In this document: in pieces, positions 9,540 to 18,915 of the stretch | Layout: each line of letters opens with the position of its first letter | Position numbering within the stretch: the first letter of the stretch is position 1 | NCBI RefSeq assembly: GCF_020463795.1 | Contig: NZ_CP080025.1 | Coordinates: 3,159,501 to 3,223,500 of the forward strand | DNA: 64,000 bases | Source of the DNA: Echinicola marina | GTDB lineage: Bacteria; Bacteroidota; Bacteroidia; Cytophagales; Cyclobacteriaceae | Direction: 5' to 3' | Notes under the pieces: model-generated | Told to the model about the DNA's origin: nothing | Seen by the model: the letters and a program-made list of their open reading frames with translations, nothing else | The model's database searches: none | Program-made: the position numbers and the translations under genes

Positions 9540-10616
9540 TTATTTGACCAAAACAGGGTTAGGTCTTTCATATTTGTTTCCTTCGAAAATAACTTTATAA
9601 TTAGAATTAAAGAAGGAAGAAGGGTGATAATAGTCTGTGGAAATGACTTGGGCACCAGAAGTCTGCGCTTTTTCAAACCTGGTATAATCCTCATTTCTGG
9701 CTTCTTTGGTATCTGCATCAGCCCTGGTTCTGATCATATATCCTTTTTTGACCAAGTCTCTGATATAGGCTTCATTTTTTACCGGATCATTGATGATGCG
9801 AAAACCTGCAGTAGGGTGGCCTTCTTTTTTGTTGACAAATAGAACCGCATTTTCCAGATTGGGTTTTGCATGTAAATACCGGTCTATTTTTTCTTCCTTT
9901 TCATCTAGGACAAATAGGAATTTACCTTTCATTTTCTCCAGCGCCGGCCAGCTGTTGGCCAGTACTGCTGTTTCCAGATCTTTGTGATTACCTCGTACTA
10001 AATCAGGAGTGATCAAATGCTCCATTCCCAAATGCGTTCTGATTTCCAAATCAATGCTATCAAGCGCCGAGGAAGTGAAAGGAAGGGTAGGCTGGGTGTT
10101 GGGAATATTTCCATCTTTTGCATTGATCAGCACAAAAACGGGGCTATGTTCAGGATGATTTTTACTCCATTTTTTGAGGGCCTTTAATGCATCGGCAAAT
10201 AACAAATAGTGAGATTTGAAGTCCAGGTCTTGAACGTGAAAAAGCTTCATGCCAGGTTTTAAAAGCGCTCCACTAGGATCATGGTCAGGTGTTGGTTTTT
10301 GACCGTTTTGGATTAAATCAAGCCCTTTAGGATGGGAATATCTTCCACCTTCAGGATCATGGAAGACATCCAGTTCAAGGTTCCGTAGACCTAAATCCAA
10401 CTGTTCTTCCAATGGAATATGAGCATATTCCAAGCTTTGAGAAGCAGCGGGGTTTACTTTTGCCAAGTACTGTAATAGTTCGGGAGCCATATCGCTTTTA
10501 TAGCTATTATGACTGCCAATGACCTGAATTTGGTTGAGTTTGATATCTTGCGCATAAAGCGGCGAAGAAAGCCACAGAAAGAGTGCTGTTAAGATAAGGT
10601 ATAAGGTACTTTTCAT
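9540..10616 (-). CDS. Secreted Ca2+-dependent PI-PLC-like phosphodiesterase
   Basis: Probable extracytoplasmic phosphodiesterase of the phosphatidylinositol-specific phospholipase C superfamily, 358 residues. The start chosen is ATG 10616, which opens a typical signal peptide (MKSTLYLILTALFLW to YAQ); an in-frame start 27 bases upstream would precede it with polar residues. GSHNSY gives the first catalytic His (about H36) and the Ca2+ ligand Asn37. LELDVFHDPEGG gives the acidic pair E81/D83, matching the E-x-D Ca2+ ligands of the eukaryotic-type enzymes. LFHVQDLDF is the likely second catalytic His. The bacterial PI-PLC-C1-like family fits better than the metal-free Bacillus type. It lies in one operon with the downstream phosphoesterase. 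Confidence 0.8.
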   Translation of the reverse strand: MKSTLYLILTALFLWLSSPLYAQDIKLNQIQVIGSHNSYKSDMAPELLQYLAKVNPAASQSLEYAHIPLEEQLDLGLRNLELDVFHDPEGGRYSHPKGLDLIQNGQKPTPDHDPSGALLKPGMKLFHVQDLDFKSHYLLFADALKALKKWSKNHPEHSPVFVLINAKDGNIPNTQPTLPFTSSALDSIDLEIRTHLGMEHLITPDLVRGNHKDLETAVLANSWPALEKMKGKFLFVLDEKEEKIDRYLHAKPNLENAVLFVNKKEGHPTAGFRIINDPVKNEAYIRDLVKKGYMIRTRADADTKEARNEDYTRFEKAQTSGAQVISTDYYHPSSFFNSNYKVIFEGNKYERPNPVLVK

Positions 10617-10840
10617 GCTATTAGTTTTGGGAGCAATTTTCACTTTTTTGGCAGTATTTTCCGCAATAGTACTTTTACTTTTTTGTTATGATATTAATAG
10701 CGGGAAGTTAGCCAGGTAAGTGGATTTTACGGACAAATCTAGCGGGGGACTTTTGGGAATGGATAAATTATGAAAATAGTAGCCACGAGCAGTACTTTTG
10801 CTATATAGAAAAGCCCCAAAGTGAAGAAAAATGAGAGTTA

Positions 10841-10886
10841 AAAAACATTGGCCATCCGGAAAGTGATTTCTGGATGGCCAAAAGGT
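10841..10886 (-). terminator. Terminator of the phytase-receptor operon
   Basis: TTGGCCATCC (10848-10857) and GGATGGCCAA (10872-10881) form a perfect 10-bp stem. Read on the minus strand, the stem is followed by TGTTTTTTAA. It lies 36 bases after the receptor stop, separating phytase plus receptor from the PLC/phosphoesterase pair. The remaining 230 bases up to the PLC start hold no other recognised feature, only a probable promoter region. Confidence 0.8.
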
Positions 10887-10917
10887 TTTGATTTAATGCT
10901 AAAGGTGCTCTTGTAGA

Positions 10918-13692
10918 TTATTCAAACAAATCGAATTTTAAGCCAAAGTTCAAGCGGGCATTATAATATTCTTCTTGCATAGTTCTTGAGCGAATTCCTT
11001 GATAGTACCTGAGTGGCTGATTGGTCAGGTTATTACCATCAAAGAACAGTCTCCATTTAGGTGTGAGAGCGTAAGAGGCATTCACATCCAAAAACAATTG
11101 CTCGTCGTAGTACCTGTCTTCAAATTCTTCTCCACCTAATTCATCCAAATAATCGCCTGCGTAATTAAAGGATGCTCTCAATACCAATTTCTTGGTTTCA
11201 TAGGAAAGTGAAGCGTTGAACATATGCTGGGCAGTTCCTGGAAGTTTGAGGTTATCATCTTCCCTGCCTTCTATACCAGTGGTTTCGGATTGTGTAAAGG
11301 TATAATTCAGGTAGATACCGAGTCCTTTCCAGATTTGCTTCTGTATGGATGCTTCTAAACCGTATACCGCTGCCGTTCCACCATTTTCAGGTCTGGTGTA
11401 TTCCAGTCCATCTCCAAATACAGGATCGTTATAGTTAAGGTCTGTTTTCTCATAGACAAATTGGTCGATATCCTTATAAAACCCTCCTAAGGAAATCAAG
11501 CCTACATTATCAAAATACTTTTCGGCCATTAAATCAAAATTCATGGCAACTGTAGGAAGTAGGTCCGGGTTTCCTCTTGACAATTCATCATCCTCTGCTA
11601 CATACTCAGCATAAGGAACCAAATCGTAGTAATTAGGTCGGGCAATGGTATTCGTCCAGGCAAACCTAAAGATGGTGTTTTGAGCAGCATCATATTTTAA
11701 ATGGATTCCAGGCATAAAGTTCGCATAGCTGTCTTTTTGACTCGCTTGGCTGAAAGTCTCATTATCCACGTCGTAAAGATTGCCCGTATAATCAATTTTT
11801 GTGTGTTCCCATCTCAATCCGACGATTGTGGATAATTTTTCAGTAAGCTGGTGATCAGCCATTACATAAGCTGCTGTAATGGTTTCATTAGCGGTGTAGT
11901 TGCTTGGCAAAAACTCTTCATAGATCAGCTCACCTTCGAATTTGCTCGGATCATTTAAGTCCAGTTCTCCCAGAAATTGTGGGTCCGCAAAGGTGCCGAT
12001 TTGGTACTGGCTGCCAGGCATAAATGTAGCATCTGATCGATCGGTATAATTTATGTCTCCCAGGCTAGTACCAAATGCATTTTCATCCAAAGGCGCATAT
12101 TCATAATAGTTGTTGCTCCTATTTTTGTATTTTCCTCTGTAACGCCCGCCAAACTGCAATATCCCTTTATCATTATAGGGTAATTTAAAGTCTAATTTGG
12201 CATTAATGTCTTCATCAAATGTATATTGATACTCTTCAGAAAGGTTGTCTAATTCAAAGGATAAGTTGTCTGATAAATTAGATAAGACAGCATAAGGCTT
12301 TCTTGGATTTCTGATATCAATATTAACGTTTTGATCTTCTTTCCGGTAAGCAATATATCTTTCATTGGGTCGCTCTTCAGATGCTTTGGCATAAGTTGCT
12401 GACCAATCCATTTTCAATTTGTTGAATAGATGGTCCCCTCCTAAAGTGAAATTTTTCACCCTTTGATCTTCCAGTCTTCTAGCTTTGTTCCTATTAGCAT
12501 CTATTCCTCCTTTTGTCTCATACTCTACCCGAGCACCGGAGGAGGTAAATATACCTTCCGATACTTTTTCAAAATCACCATCATCAAAAACATCATCTAA
12601 CTTGTCCACTTTCATCGCAAAGCGGTTTTCCCAATCATCCCTGTGATTGTACATACTTGAAAAAAGAAGGGTGTGGTTGGGGTTGATTTCATAATCCAAG
12701 GCCAATGAAACTGATCGTCGTACTCTTTTTACCAAGTATTTTCTCATTTCAAACTCTTCAAGAGCTACGCCATTATCAGAATCATACCATACAGATTCTA
12801 TATTCTCAGAACCAAAATCATGACTATTATAAGATGCCGAGACGATAGCACCTAATTTGCCTCCAAAAAACCGATCTCCAACGATCATTGCCCCGGTCCA
12901 TATAGGTTTGTCAGATAATAAATTCACTCCTGAACCGGCTGTACCTGAAACCCTTAGTCCATTGGGAGCCTTTCGGGTCACCAAGTTTACTGCCCCACCA
13001 ATAGCGTCCGCATCCATGCTGGGCAAAACCGCCTTATTGACTTCGATGGTTTGGATCATATCTGATGGGATCAAATCCATTTGCACTCTTCTGTTATCCC
13101 CTTCTGCTGATGGGATTCTTTCCCCATTTAAAGTTACAGAATTTAAATGAGGCGCCATCCCGCGAATAATGATATCACGTGCTTCACCTTGGTCATTCTG
13201 CATGGTTATGCCAGGGATTCGCTTTAATGCATCACCGATATTGGCATCCGGAAACCTGCCAATCTGATCTGAAGAAACGATATTGGTGATATTTGAATTG
13301 TTTTTTTGCTGGTTCAGGGCTTTTGCTTGTCCTTTTAACCTATCTCCCATGACCACAAATTCCATACTTTCAATGGTTTTTTGATCTAATTTGAAATTTA
13401 AAACGGTCGTTTTTCCTTCTTCGATTTTGGCAGTATGGACAACAGAGCCGTATCCCAAATAGGAAACTGCAACTTCATAATTCCCTGCCGGTAAATCCAC
13501 AATGGCGTAATCCCCCATTTGATTGGTCACTGTACCCATGGTGGTTTTTTGTAAGATCACATTGGCTCCAGGCATGGAAAGATTTTGGGCATCGATGACC
13601 TTGCCGCGTAATATCCCTTGTGCCCAAACTGATTGATGGCTCATGCAAATGGCAGCTATCAGGATAAAAGTTTTCAGTAATGATTTTTTCAT
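10918..13692 (-). CDS. TonB-dependent receptor (TonB-Xanth-Caul type) of the phytase locus
   Basis: Outer-membrane TonB-dependent receptor of 924 residues. A signal peptide (to SVWAQ) is followed by a carboxypeptidase-regulatory-like domain (LRGKVIDAQNLSMPGANVIL). The plug carries IGRFPDANIGDALKRIPGI, RDIIIRGMAPHLNSVTLNGE and MDADAIGGAVNLVTRK, a signature of the TIGR01782-like receptors rather than SusC. The barrel ends in LNFGLKFDLFE. There is no SusD partner. The phytase gene lies 18 bases upstream in the same direction, so the two form an operon closed by the hairpin at 10848. By context the ligand is inferred to be phytate or a lower inositol phosphate; sequence alone does not prove this. 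Confidence 0.87.
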   Translation of the reverse strand: MKKSLLKTFILIAAICMSHQSVWAQGILRGKVIDAQNLSMPGANVILQKTTMGTVTNQMGDYAIVDLPAGNYEVAVSYLGYGSVVHTAKIEEGKTTVLNFKLDQKTIESMEFVVMGDRLKGQAKALNQQKNNSNITNIVSSDQIGRFPDANIGDALKRIPGITMQNDQGEARDIIIRGMAPHLNSVTLNGERIPSAEGDNRRVQMDLIPSDMIQTIEVNKAVLPSMDADAIGGAVNLVTRKAPNGLRVSGTAGSGVNLLSDKPIWTGAMIVGDRFFGGKLGAIVSASYNSHDFGSENIESVWYDSDNGVALEEFEMRKYLVKRVRRSVSLALDYEINPNHTLLFSSMYNHRDDWENRFAMKVDKLDDVFDDGDFEKVSEGIFTSSGARVEYETKGGIDANRNKARRLEDQRVKNFTLGGDHLFNKLKMDWSATYAKASEERPNERYIAYRKEDQNVNIDIRNPRKPYAVLSNLSDNLSFELDNLSEEYQYTFDEDINAKLDFKLPYNDKGILQFGGRYRGKYKNRSNNYYEYAPLDENAFGTSLGDINYTDRSDATFMPGSQYQIGTFADPQFLGELDLNDPSKFEGELIYEEFLPSNYTANETITAAYVMADHQLTEKLSTIVGLRWEHTKIDYTGNLYDVDNETFSQASQKDSYANFMPGIHLKYDAAQNTIFRFAWTNTIARPNYYDLVPYAEYVAEDDELSRGNPDLLPTVAMNFDLMAEKYFDNVGLISLGGFYKDIDQFVYEKTDLNYNDPVFGDGLEYTRPENGGTAAVYGLEASIQKQIWKGLGIYLNYTFTQSETTGIEGREDDNLKLPGTAQHMFNASLSYETKKLVLRASFNYAGDYLDELGGEEFEDRYYDEQLFLDVNASYALTPKWRLFFDGNNLTNQPLRYYQGIRSRTMQEEYYNARLNFGLKFDLFE

Positions 13693-13710
13693 GATGGTGA
13701 GATTGAAGGA

Positions 13711-14796
13711 TTAATTTTTTGATTTTAGGATGTCTCCGGCCATGTCTTCCCATTTGTAAATTTGGAAGGTTTTGTCATCTGACATGGCCACAAAAATTCC
13801 CTTAGGGAAATCGGATCCTAAGGCTAGGCTGATGGTTTCAGAACCGTCACTGGAAATGGTGCTAGTGGGTATCTTGGTGATCAAATGGTGCTCATGAGGA
13901 TTGGCCGAAGTACCTTCTCTTGGAAAAACATGGAATAGATTGGCTTCTTGATCAGAAACCAAGATATAACCTGTTTTTCCATCCAATTTGTATAAACTAA
14001 TCCCTTCATGATCTTTGGTGAAGCCTTCTGTGGCAAAGAGGGCCAATTGCTGATTTCCCTTTTCAGGGTCTGCATGGTATTTTCTTACTCCTACACCTTC
14101 ATCTGAATAATAGATGTATCCCAATTCATTGTCCACGGCGATAGCTTCGATTTCTTTATTTCCACTGAATTCTCCGAATTTGCGGACCAAGTCAAGGACT
14201 AATTTGCCGTCCTGGTTTTTGATTTCATATTGCCATAAGTAGGTACCATCCTGAGGCCCGTTTTTTCTACCAGCTATTACGTATTGTTTGCCGTTTTGAG
14301 GATTTTTGTAAATAGCCACCCCCATCAAATCCCTGTATTCCGGTCCTGCTTCATCCTGGAAGATTTCTATTCCGCCCGCATTGATTTCTTCCATGCCGGG
14401 AAGACTGAAAAATCGAAGTTTTGAAGTCATGCGTTCACCTGTAACAGCAAAGTCAACGGTTCGGTCTCCTAATTCTAGGCCATATCCTACATCTACGTTA
14501 TTGGGGCGCTGGATATTTCTTACAATTAGTGAGTCAATGGCTTTGCCTTTTAGGTCAAAAACATAAAGTGCTCCTTCGGCGTCCTTGTCCGTCCCAATGA
14601 TCAGACTTTGGCCTGGATCTATGGGGTTTATCCAGATAGCAGGGTCATCTGTATCATGGATGACTTGGTCCGTGATATACATTGGTTTGACCAAGTTTGG
14701 TACTGTAACTTTTTCATTCGATTGGCTTCGACCATTACATGCTCCGGCAATAATACCAAGTGCCCAAAGCCCATTCATTAGTTTGCTTCTTGACAT
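13711..14796 (-). CDS. Beta-propeller phytase (3-phytase family), lipoprotein
   Basis: Calcium-dependent phosphatase that removes phosphate from inositol hexakisphosphate, 361 residues. Family hallmarks: DTDDPAIWIN near the N-terminus, IIGTDKDAEGALYVFDLKG, RPNNVDVGYG, YYSDEGVGVRKYHADP, TKDHEGISLY and YILVSDQEANLFHVF. These acidic blocks line the Ca2+/phosphate channel of the six-bladed propeller. ATG 14796 (MSRSKLMNGLWALGIIAGAC) gives a short signal with a lipobox ending in Cys, so the enzyme is probably anchored in the envelope; an earlier start at 14838 would put polar residues first. The TonB receptor follows after 18 bases. Confidence 0.9.
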   Translation of the reverse strand: MSRSKLMNGLWALGIIAGACNGRSQSNEKVTVPNLVKPMYITDQVIHDTDDPAIWINPIDPGQSLIIGTDKDAEGALYVFDLKGKAIDSLIVRNIQRPNNVDVGYGLELGDRTVDFAVTGERMTSKLRFFSLPGMEEINAGGIEIFQDEAGPEYRDLMGVAIYKNPQNGKQYVIAGRKNGPQDGTYLWQYEIKNQDGKLVLDLVRKFGEFSGNKEIEAIAVDNELGYIYYSDEGVGVRKYHADPEKGNQQLALFATEGFTKDHEGISLYKLDGKTGYILVSDQEANLFHVFPREGTSANPHEHHLITKIPTSTISSDGSETISLALGSDFPKGIFVAMSDDKTFQIYKWEDMAGDILKSKN

Positions 14797-14988
14797 AAGA
14801 TTTAAAAGATTTTGATGCTGCAATGTTAGGGAGGGCAATTATTGATGACTAGAAATGACTATAATCAATTGAGCAACAATGCAAAAAATGACCGTTAACA
14901 AAACCTATACAGAAATTCTGTTACCTATATTAAGTTATTGGTTATCAGTGTTTTACTTTTTGTTACGAAGGGGTTAATAAATTGTAAA

Positions 14989-16632
14989 CTATATACAAAG
15001 AATAAATTGCTGTAAGCTATCCCCCTTTTCAAGGTTTAATTTTTTGCGTAGGCGATAACGGGAGATTCTAAGACTATCCATGGAGATACCTAAGGAAGAA
15101 GCAATCTCTTTGGAACTCAAATTGAGCCGCATGAGACTGGCGAGTTTTAATTCAGCGGGAGTCAGTCTTCCCGTTTTATTTTGAATATTCCGGAAGAAAT
15201 CTTGATGGACCTTTTCGAAATTCTGCTTGAAGTCATCCCAATCCGTATCATGTGAAAAATTAAAATCGATCTCTTTGATCAGGTTCCTGATTTTCTTCTT
15301 TTGTTCTTTAGGGTTTTCTTCAAGGATATTTTTCAATTTGACTTGAATGCCCTCGAGCATTTGGTTCTTATCGATTAGGTGGAGTGTTTGTGCTGTCAGT
15401 GACTTAGAGTGTGCTTGTTCCTCTGTTTCCATTTTTAATTCAAGCAAGTGTCTGTTTTCCTTTTCGGTAGCGATCAATTGTTCCTTTACTTGAAGGATTT
15501 CTTCATGCTGTTCCAGCATTTCCTTATTACTTTTGATTTTAAGTTGTTGTCTGTTGAATATCACCCAGCCCAAGATACAGAGTAGGATTACCAAAAAGAC
15601 CAACAGCCATTTTACCTTTGAGTCAAAATCACGACTTTGCTCGAGTTGTTTGATTTGTTGGTTTTTGGTGTAAAGGTGGTTTTGTGCTTCTTGAATAGCG
15701 ATTTGTCTGGCGGATTCTTCAGAATAGACGACTTCACTTAGTTGGCGGCTCTGCTCCAGGTATTTATAGGCATTTTCGAAATCGCGGATTTCGGCATAGG
15801 CTTTTGAAATATCCACGATAGCACTGTTTTGTTGGTCTAAAAAACCTAATCGGGCGCTTATTTCGGCAGCTTTTCTTGAATAAGTCAAGCCTTTTTCTGG
15901 TTCTCTTGTTTTTCTGAAAATATCTCCAAGGTTATTTAAGTTGCCTACTAGCCGGAGACTATCTCCGATAGACAGGTTGATGTCATAAGCCTTTTGAAAA
16001 TTAGAATAGGCTGAATCATACTGCTCCAAATCTTCAAAGATGCTTCCCATATTTTCCCTGACAAAAGCCAAGTGACTTTTTAAGTCCAGGTCTTTAAACA
16101 ACAGAAGTGCTTCACGCTGATAGGTTAAGGCCTTTGGGTAATTGCCCAACTTTTCATACATCCCACCGATAAAACTTTTGGTTTCTGCTTCCCCCTCTCT
16201 ATGATGTAGTTTTTGATAGATGCTTAGCGCTTTCTCATGCCGGATCAGGGCTTCTTCTACTGTTTTGATTTTATAATAGACTTCACCCAAAGCATTGTTT
16301 ACTTGTGCCAATTTCAAGGACACCTGCTTGGATTCAAAAAGATGTTCAGCTTCATATAATGCTTCGGATGCTGGTTGGTATAAGCCAAACTTCAAAAGGA
16401 TTTTTCCCCGGATCAGTTGTGCTCGACCTATTAGGGTGTCTATTTGATTGAGCTGACTTTCCTCCAAAACCCGATTGGCCAAAACAAAGGCCTCTTCGGG
16501 GTTGCTTTTAGCAAGCTGTTCTGCTGCATCCAGTTTTTTTATTGCCTGTTGTGGGCTTTGTGCATTGGATTTCAGGATAAAAACGGCCAAAAGGACCAGG
16601 TAAGTAGTTATAATTAGGGGCATTTTTTTCAT
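14989..16632 (-). CDS. Membrane TPR protein with C-terminal LuxR-type DNA-binding domain
   Basis: Predicted sensor-regulator of 547 residues. An N-terminal signal/hydrophobic segment is followed by an extracytoplasmic block of tetratricopeptide repeats (YYKIKTVEEALIRHEKALSI, YPKALTYQREALLLF, YDSAYSNFQKAYDINL, EPEKGLTYSRKAAEI). Next come one membrane span (VKWLLVFLVILLCILGWVIF) and a cytoplasmic coiled coil. The C-terminal helix-turn-helix reads RLTPAELKLASLMRLNLSSK then EIASSLGISMDSLRISRYRL. The frame opens with TTG at 16638, but ATG 16632 (MKKMPL) is the natural start. This architecture is common in Bacteroidota and lacks a receiver domain. It lies 192 bases upstream of the phytase operon on the same strand and may regulate it; that is inference. 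Confidence 0.83.
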   Translation of the reverse strand: MKKMPLIITTYLVLLAVFILKSNAQSPQQAIKKLDAAEQLAKSNPEEAFVLANRVLEESQLNQIDTLIGRAQLIRGKILLKFGLYQPASEALYEAEHLFESKQVSLKLAQVNNALGEVYYKIKTVEEALIRHEKALSIYQKLHHREGEAETKSFIGGMYEKLGNYPKALTYQREALLLFKDLDLKSHLAFVRENMGSIFEDLEQYDSAYSNFQKAYDINLSIGDSLRLVGNLNNLGDIFRKTREPEKGLTYSRKAAEISARLGFLDQQNSAIVDISKAYAEIRDFENAYKYLEQSRQLSEVVYSEESARQIAIQEAQNHLYTKNQQIKQLEQSRDFDSKVKWLLVFLVILLCILGWVIFNRQQLKIKSNKEMLEQHEEILQVKEQLIATEKENRHLLELKMETEEQAHSKSLTAQTLHLIDKNQMLEGIQVKLKNILEENPKEQKKKIRNLIKEIDFNFSHDTDWDDFKQNFEKVHQDFFRNIQNKTGRLTPAELKLASLMRLNLSSKEIASSLGISMDSLRISRYRLRKKLNLEKGDSLQQFILCI

Positions 16633-16690
16633 AACCAACTAATATCAGCCTTGAATGGATAATATAGGTTATGGAAAAGTTTCCTTTTCA

Positions 16691-17658
16691 TTAAGTTTTT
16701 AAGTCTTTGGCCAATGTTCGGTTGATTATTTTATCTATGGATTTACGGTTTAAGTCTTTTCCAATAAAAACCAATTGGGATTTTGGATAGGGTAGTCTTG
16801 TTTCTCCTTTCAAAGGTGCCAGATAAACTTGTTTTCCATGTGTTTGAACTATATGAAGTTCCTTTCGATCGGAGAGCCATACCAAGCCTTTCATTCTGTA
16901 CAGTTGATGATAACTTAGGAATAAGGAAAGGGTAAGTTGGTTGAGGAGCATTTCCCGATCGATAAGTTTTTCCACTTCAAAGAACATGCTTTTTAAAGGA
17001 TGTTGGGACTTTTCTCTCATATTTGGAATGGAAGTGACCGGATACCAAGGGCTTTTCCTTTCTGAAAGTAGTTCAACGGGGATTTTTCCATGATCAGTCA
17101 TTAAAAGCTTGGCAAGGGAATTGGTGTTTTGTATCATTTTGCCTAGCTCAGAAAGGTAAGCAGGAGAGACCATTGACTTTTTGTTGAGCACAATCAAATC
17201 AGCAGCTGTTAGCTGTCGACCTACTTCGGGGATATCCTTTATCCAGTCTTCCACCACGGTAGTGTCAACCACGCAGATGACCTGCTGAAGGTGGAAAAAA
17301 TCGGCAATTTCCATTTGCTGAAAAATAGCTGCTATTTCTCCTGGGTCAGCGACACCAGATGCCTCAATGAATAAATTGTCGGGCAGTATTTTGGCATTAA
17401 GAATGGAAGCCAAGACATCTACGAGTTCATTATCCAAAGAACAGCAAATGCAGCCATTGTTCATTTCAAAAAGAGAAGTGTACTGGTGGTCCACCAAGTG
17501 GGAGTCAATGGATACTTTGCCGAATTCATTTTCGATAATGATATTTACTTCGTTTTTTTGTTCTGTAAAATGCTGTTTAGTGCGGTGGTCTTACCTGCTC
17601 CTAAAAATCCGGTCAATAAATAAACCTTGGTCTTTTTGATTGGGGGTGATAGTAACAT
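16691..17658 (-). pseudogene. CobW/COG0523 GTPase interrupted by a homopolymer frameshift
   Basis: A second CobW-type GTPase, probably a metal chaperone, split by one missing base. From ATG 17658 the frame gives a normal N-terminus with [17 protein letters not shown] (Walker A) but stops after NKKTK. A -1 shift in the seven-base A run (plus-strand T run 17553-17559) restores EVNIIIENEFGKVSIDSHLV. The frame then continues to the CICC motif (NNGCICCSLDNEL), the ASGVADPGEI region, the LNKK guanine motif and a CobW_C domain. With eight A residues the gene would read through intact. Options are a recent mutation, a sequencing error, or slippage on the A run making some full-length protein. The unbroken part from 17497 has no P-loop and could not work alone as a GTPase. 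Confidence 0.8.
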
Positions 17659-17718
17659 TGGAATTACGGTTGAAGGTCAGGTATAATTTGTTGATTGGAT
17701 TAATGGGATTTAGGCCCA

Positions 17719-18912
17719 TTATAAAGGCCATTCGTCTTTCTGCAGGTCTAAATAGGAAAAGTGCTGGGATTCATCCTCTTGAACCAAGCATTTTCTTAAT
17801 TCATTTGTGATGGCTTTTTCATCCAATTGTTGTCCGATGAGCACCAGTTCATTCATCCGGTCTCCATATAATTTATCCCACTTTTGGGCGATTAATTCGC
17901 GATTTTCAATATAGCTAGGATGGTTAAGACGTTCTTTTTCTGTATATGCGGCCCACCAAGTCCCAAATATTTCTGCCTTTAATGATCCACCGGCCTGACT
18001 CCAAAGCAATGCTTGGTTTGGTCTGGATGCTAGCCAAAATAGCCCCTTGCTTCTTACGATATTACTTGGCCATGAATGGCGGATATAGTTCCAAAATCTA
18101 TCGGGGTGGAATGGCCTGTGATGTCTGAAAACAAAACTGCTGATGCCATACGCTTCTGTTTCTGGCACATGTTCCTTGTTCAGTTCCTTAAGCCAGCCAA
18201 CGGCTTGTTCAGCTTTGTAATAGTCAAATAAGCCTGTGTCCATTATTTCTTGGGGAGGTACTTTGCCAAAGGATGTCCGTATGATTTTGGCTTCTGGGTT
18301 GAGTTTGATCAATAAGCCTTCCAAAAGCTTAATTTGCTCATCAGTAACCAGATCGGTTTTATTTAATATGATCACATTGGCGAATTCCACCTGATCTGTC
18401 AGTAAATTGACAATTGACCGAGCATCTTCTGGATCATCTGTCATTTGGCGATCAATAATGGTCTCTGCCGAGCCAAAGTCCTTAAAAAAATTAAATGCGT
18501 CGACGACCGTCACCATAGTATCCAGCCTGCTGATATGGTAAAGGTCCATTAGACGATCACCTGTTTCGAAAGAAAAGGTCTGGGCCACAGGAATGGGTTC
18601 TGATATTCCGGTGCTCTCAATAAGCAGGTAATCGAATTTTCTTTGGAGGACCAGTTTTTGAACTTCCTCAATGAGGTCCTCTCTCAATGTACAACAGATA
18701 CAACCATTGGACATCTCTATGAGTTTTTCTTCGGTTCTGCTAAGTTTTACTTCATTTTGGACCAGTTTTGCATCCACATTTACTTCACTCATATCATTTA
18801 CGATGACAGCGACTTTGTACCCTTCTCTGTTTTGAAGAATATGGTTGAGCAAGGTGGTCTTCCCAGCACCCAAAAAGCCACTTAGCACTGTTACAGGGAT
18901 TCTTTTTTCCAT
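17719..18912 (-). CDS. CobW/COG0523-family GTPase, probable zinc metallochaperone
   Basis: GTP-dependent metal-handling protein of 397 residues, cytoplasmic. Walker [10 protein letters not shown] is at residues 12-20, the metal-binding CxCC motif (GCICC) at about 70-74, ESTGISEP is the switch region and ILNKTD the guanine-specificity motif. The C-terminal CobW_C domain includes [19 protein letters not shown], with several histidines. It resembles the YciC/ZigA branch linked to zinc limitation. The gene follows the MerC-like gene by only 3 bases, and the frameshifted paralogue comes 60 bases later. The paired palindromes upstream of the operon suggest control by a metal-sensing repressor such as Zur. 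Confidence 0.88.
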   Translation of the reverse strand: MEKRIPVTVLSGFLGAGKTTLLNHILQNREGYKVAVIVNDMSEVNVDAKLVQNEVKLSRTEEKLIEMSNGCICCTLREDLIEEVQKLVLQRKFDYLLIESTGISEPIPVAQTFSFETGDRLMDLYHISRLDTMVTVVDAFNFFKDFGSAETIIDRQMTDDPEDARSIVNLLTDQVEFANVIILNKTDLVTDEQIKLLEGLLIKLNPEAKIIRTSFGKVPPQEIMDTGLFDYYKAEQAVGWLKELNKEHVPETEAYGISSFVFRHHRPFHPDRFWNYIRHSWPSNIVRSKGLFWLASRPNQALLWSQAGGSLKAEIFGTWWAAYTEKERLNHPSYIENRELIAQKWDKLYGDRMNELVLIGQQLDEKAITNELRKCLVQEDESQHFSYLDLQKDEWPL

Positions 18913-18915
18913 TTT

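Noticed and set aside
9537-9842. 101-residue plus-strand open frame inside the PLC-like gene
   Set aside because: Shadow of the minus-strand gene, without start context or recognisable domain.
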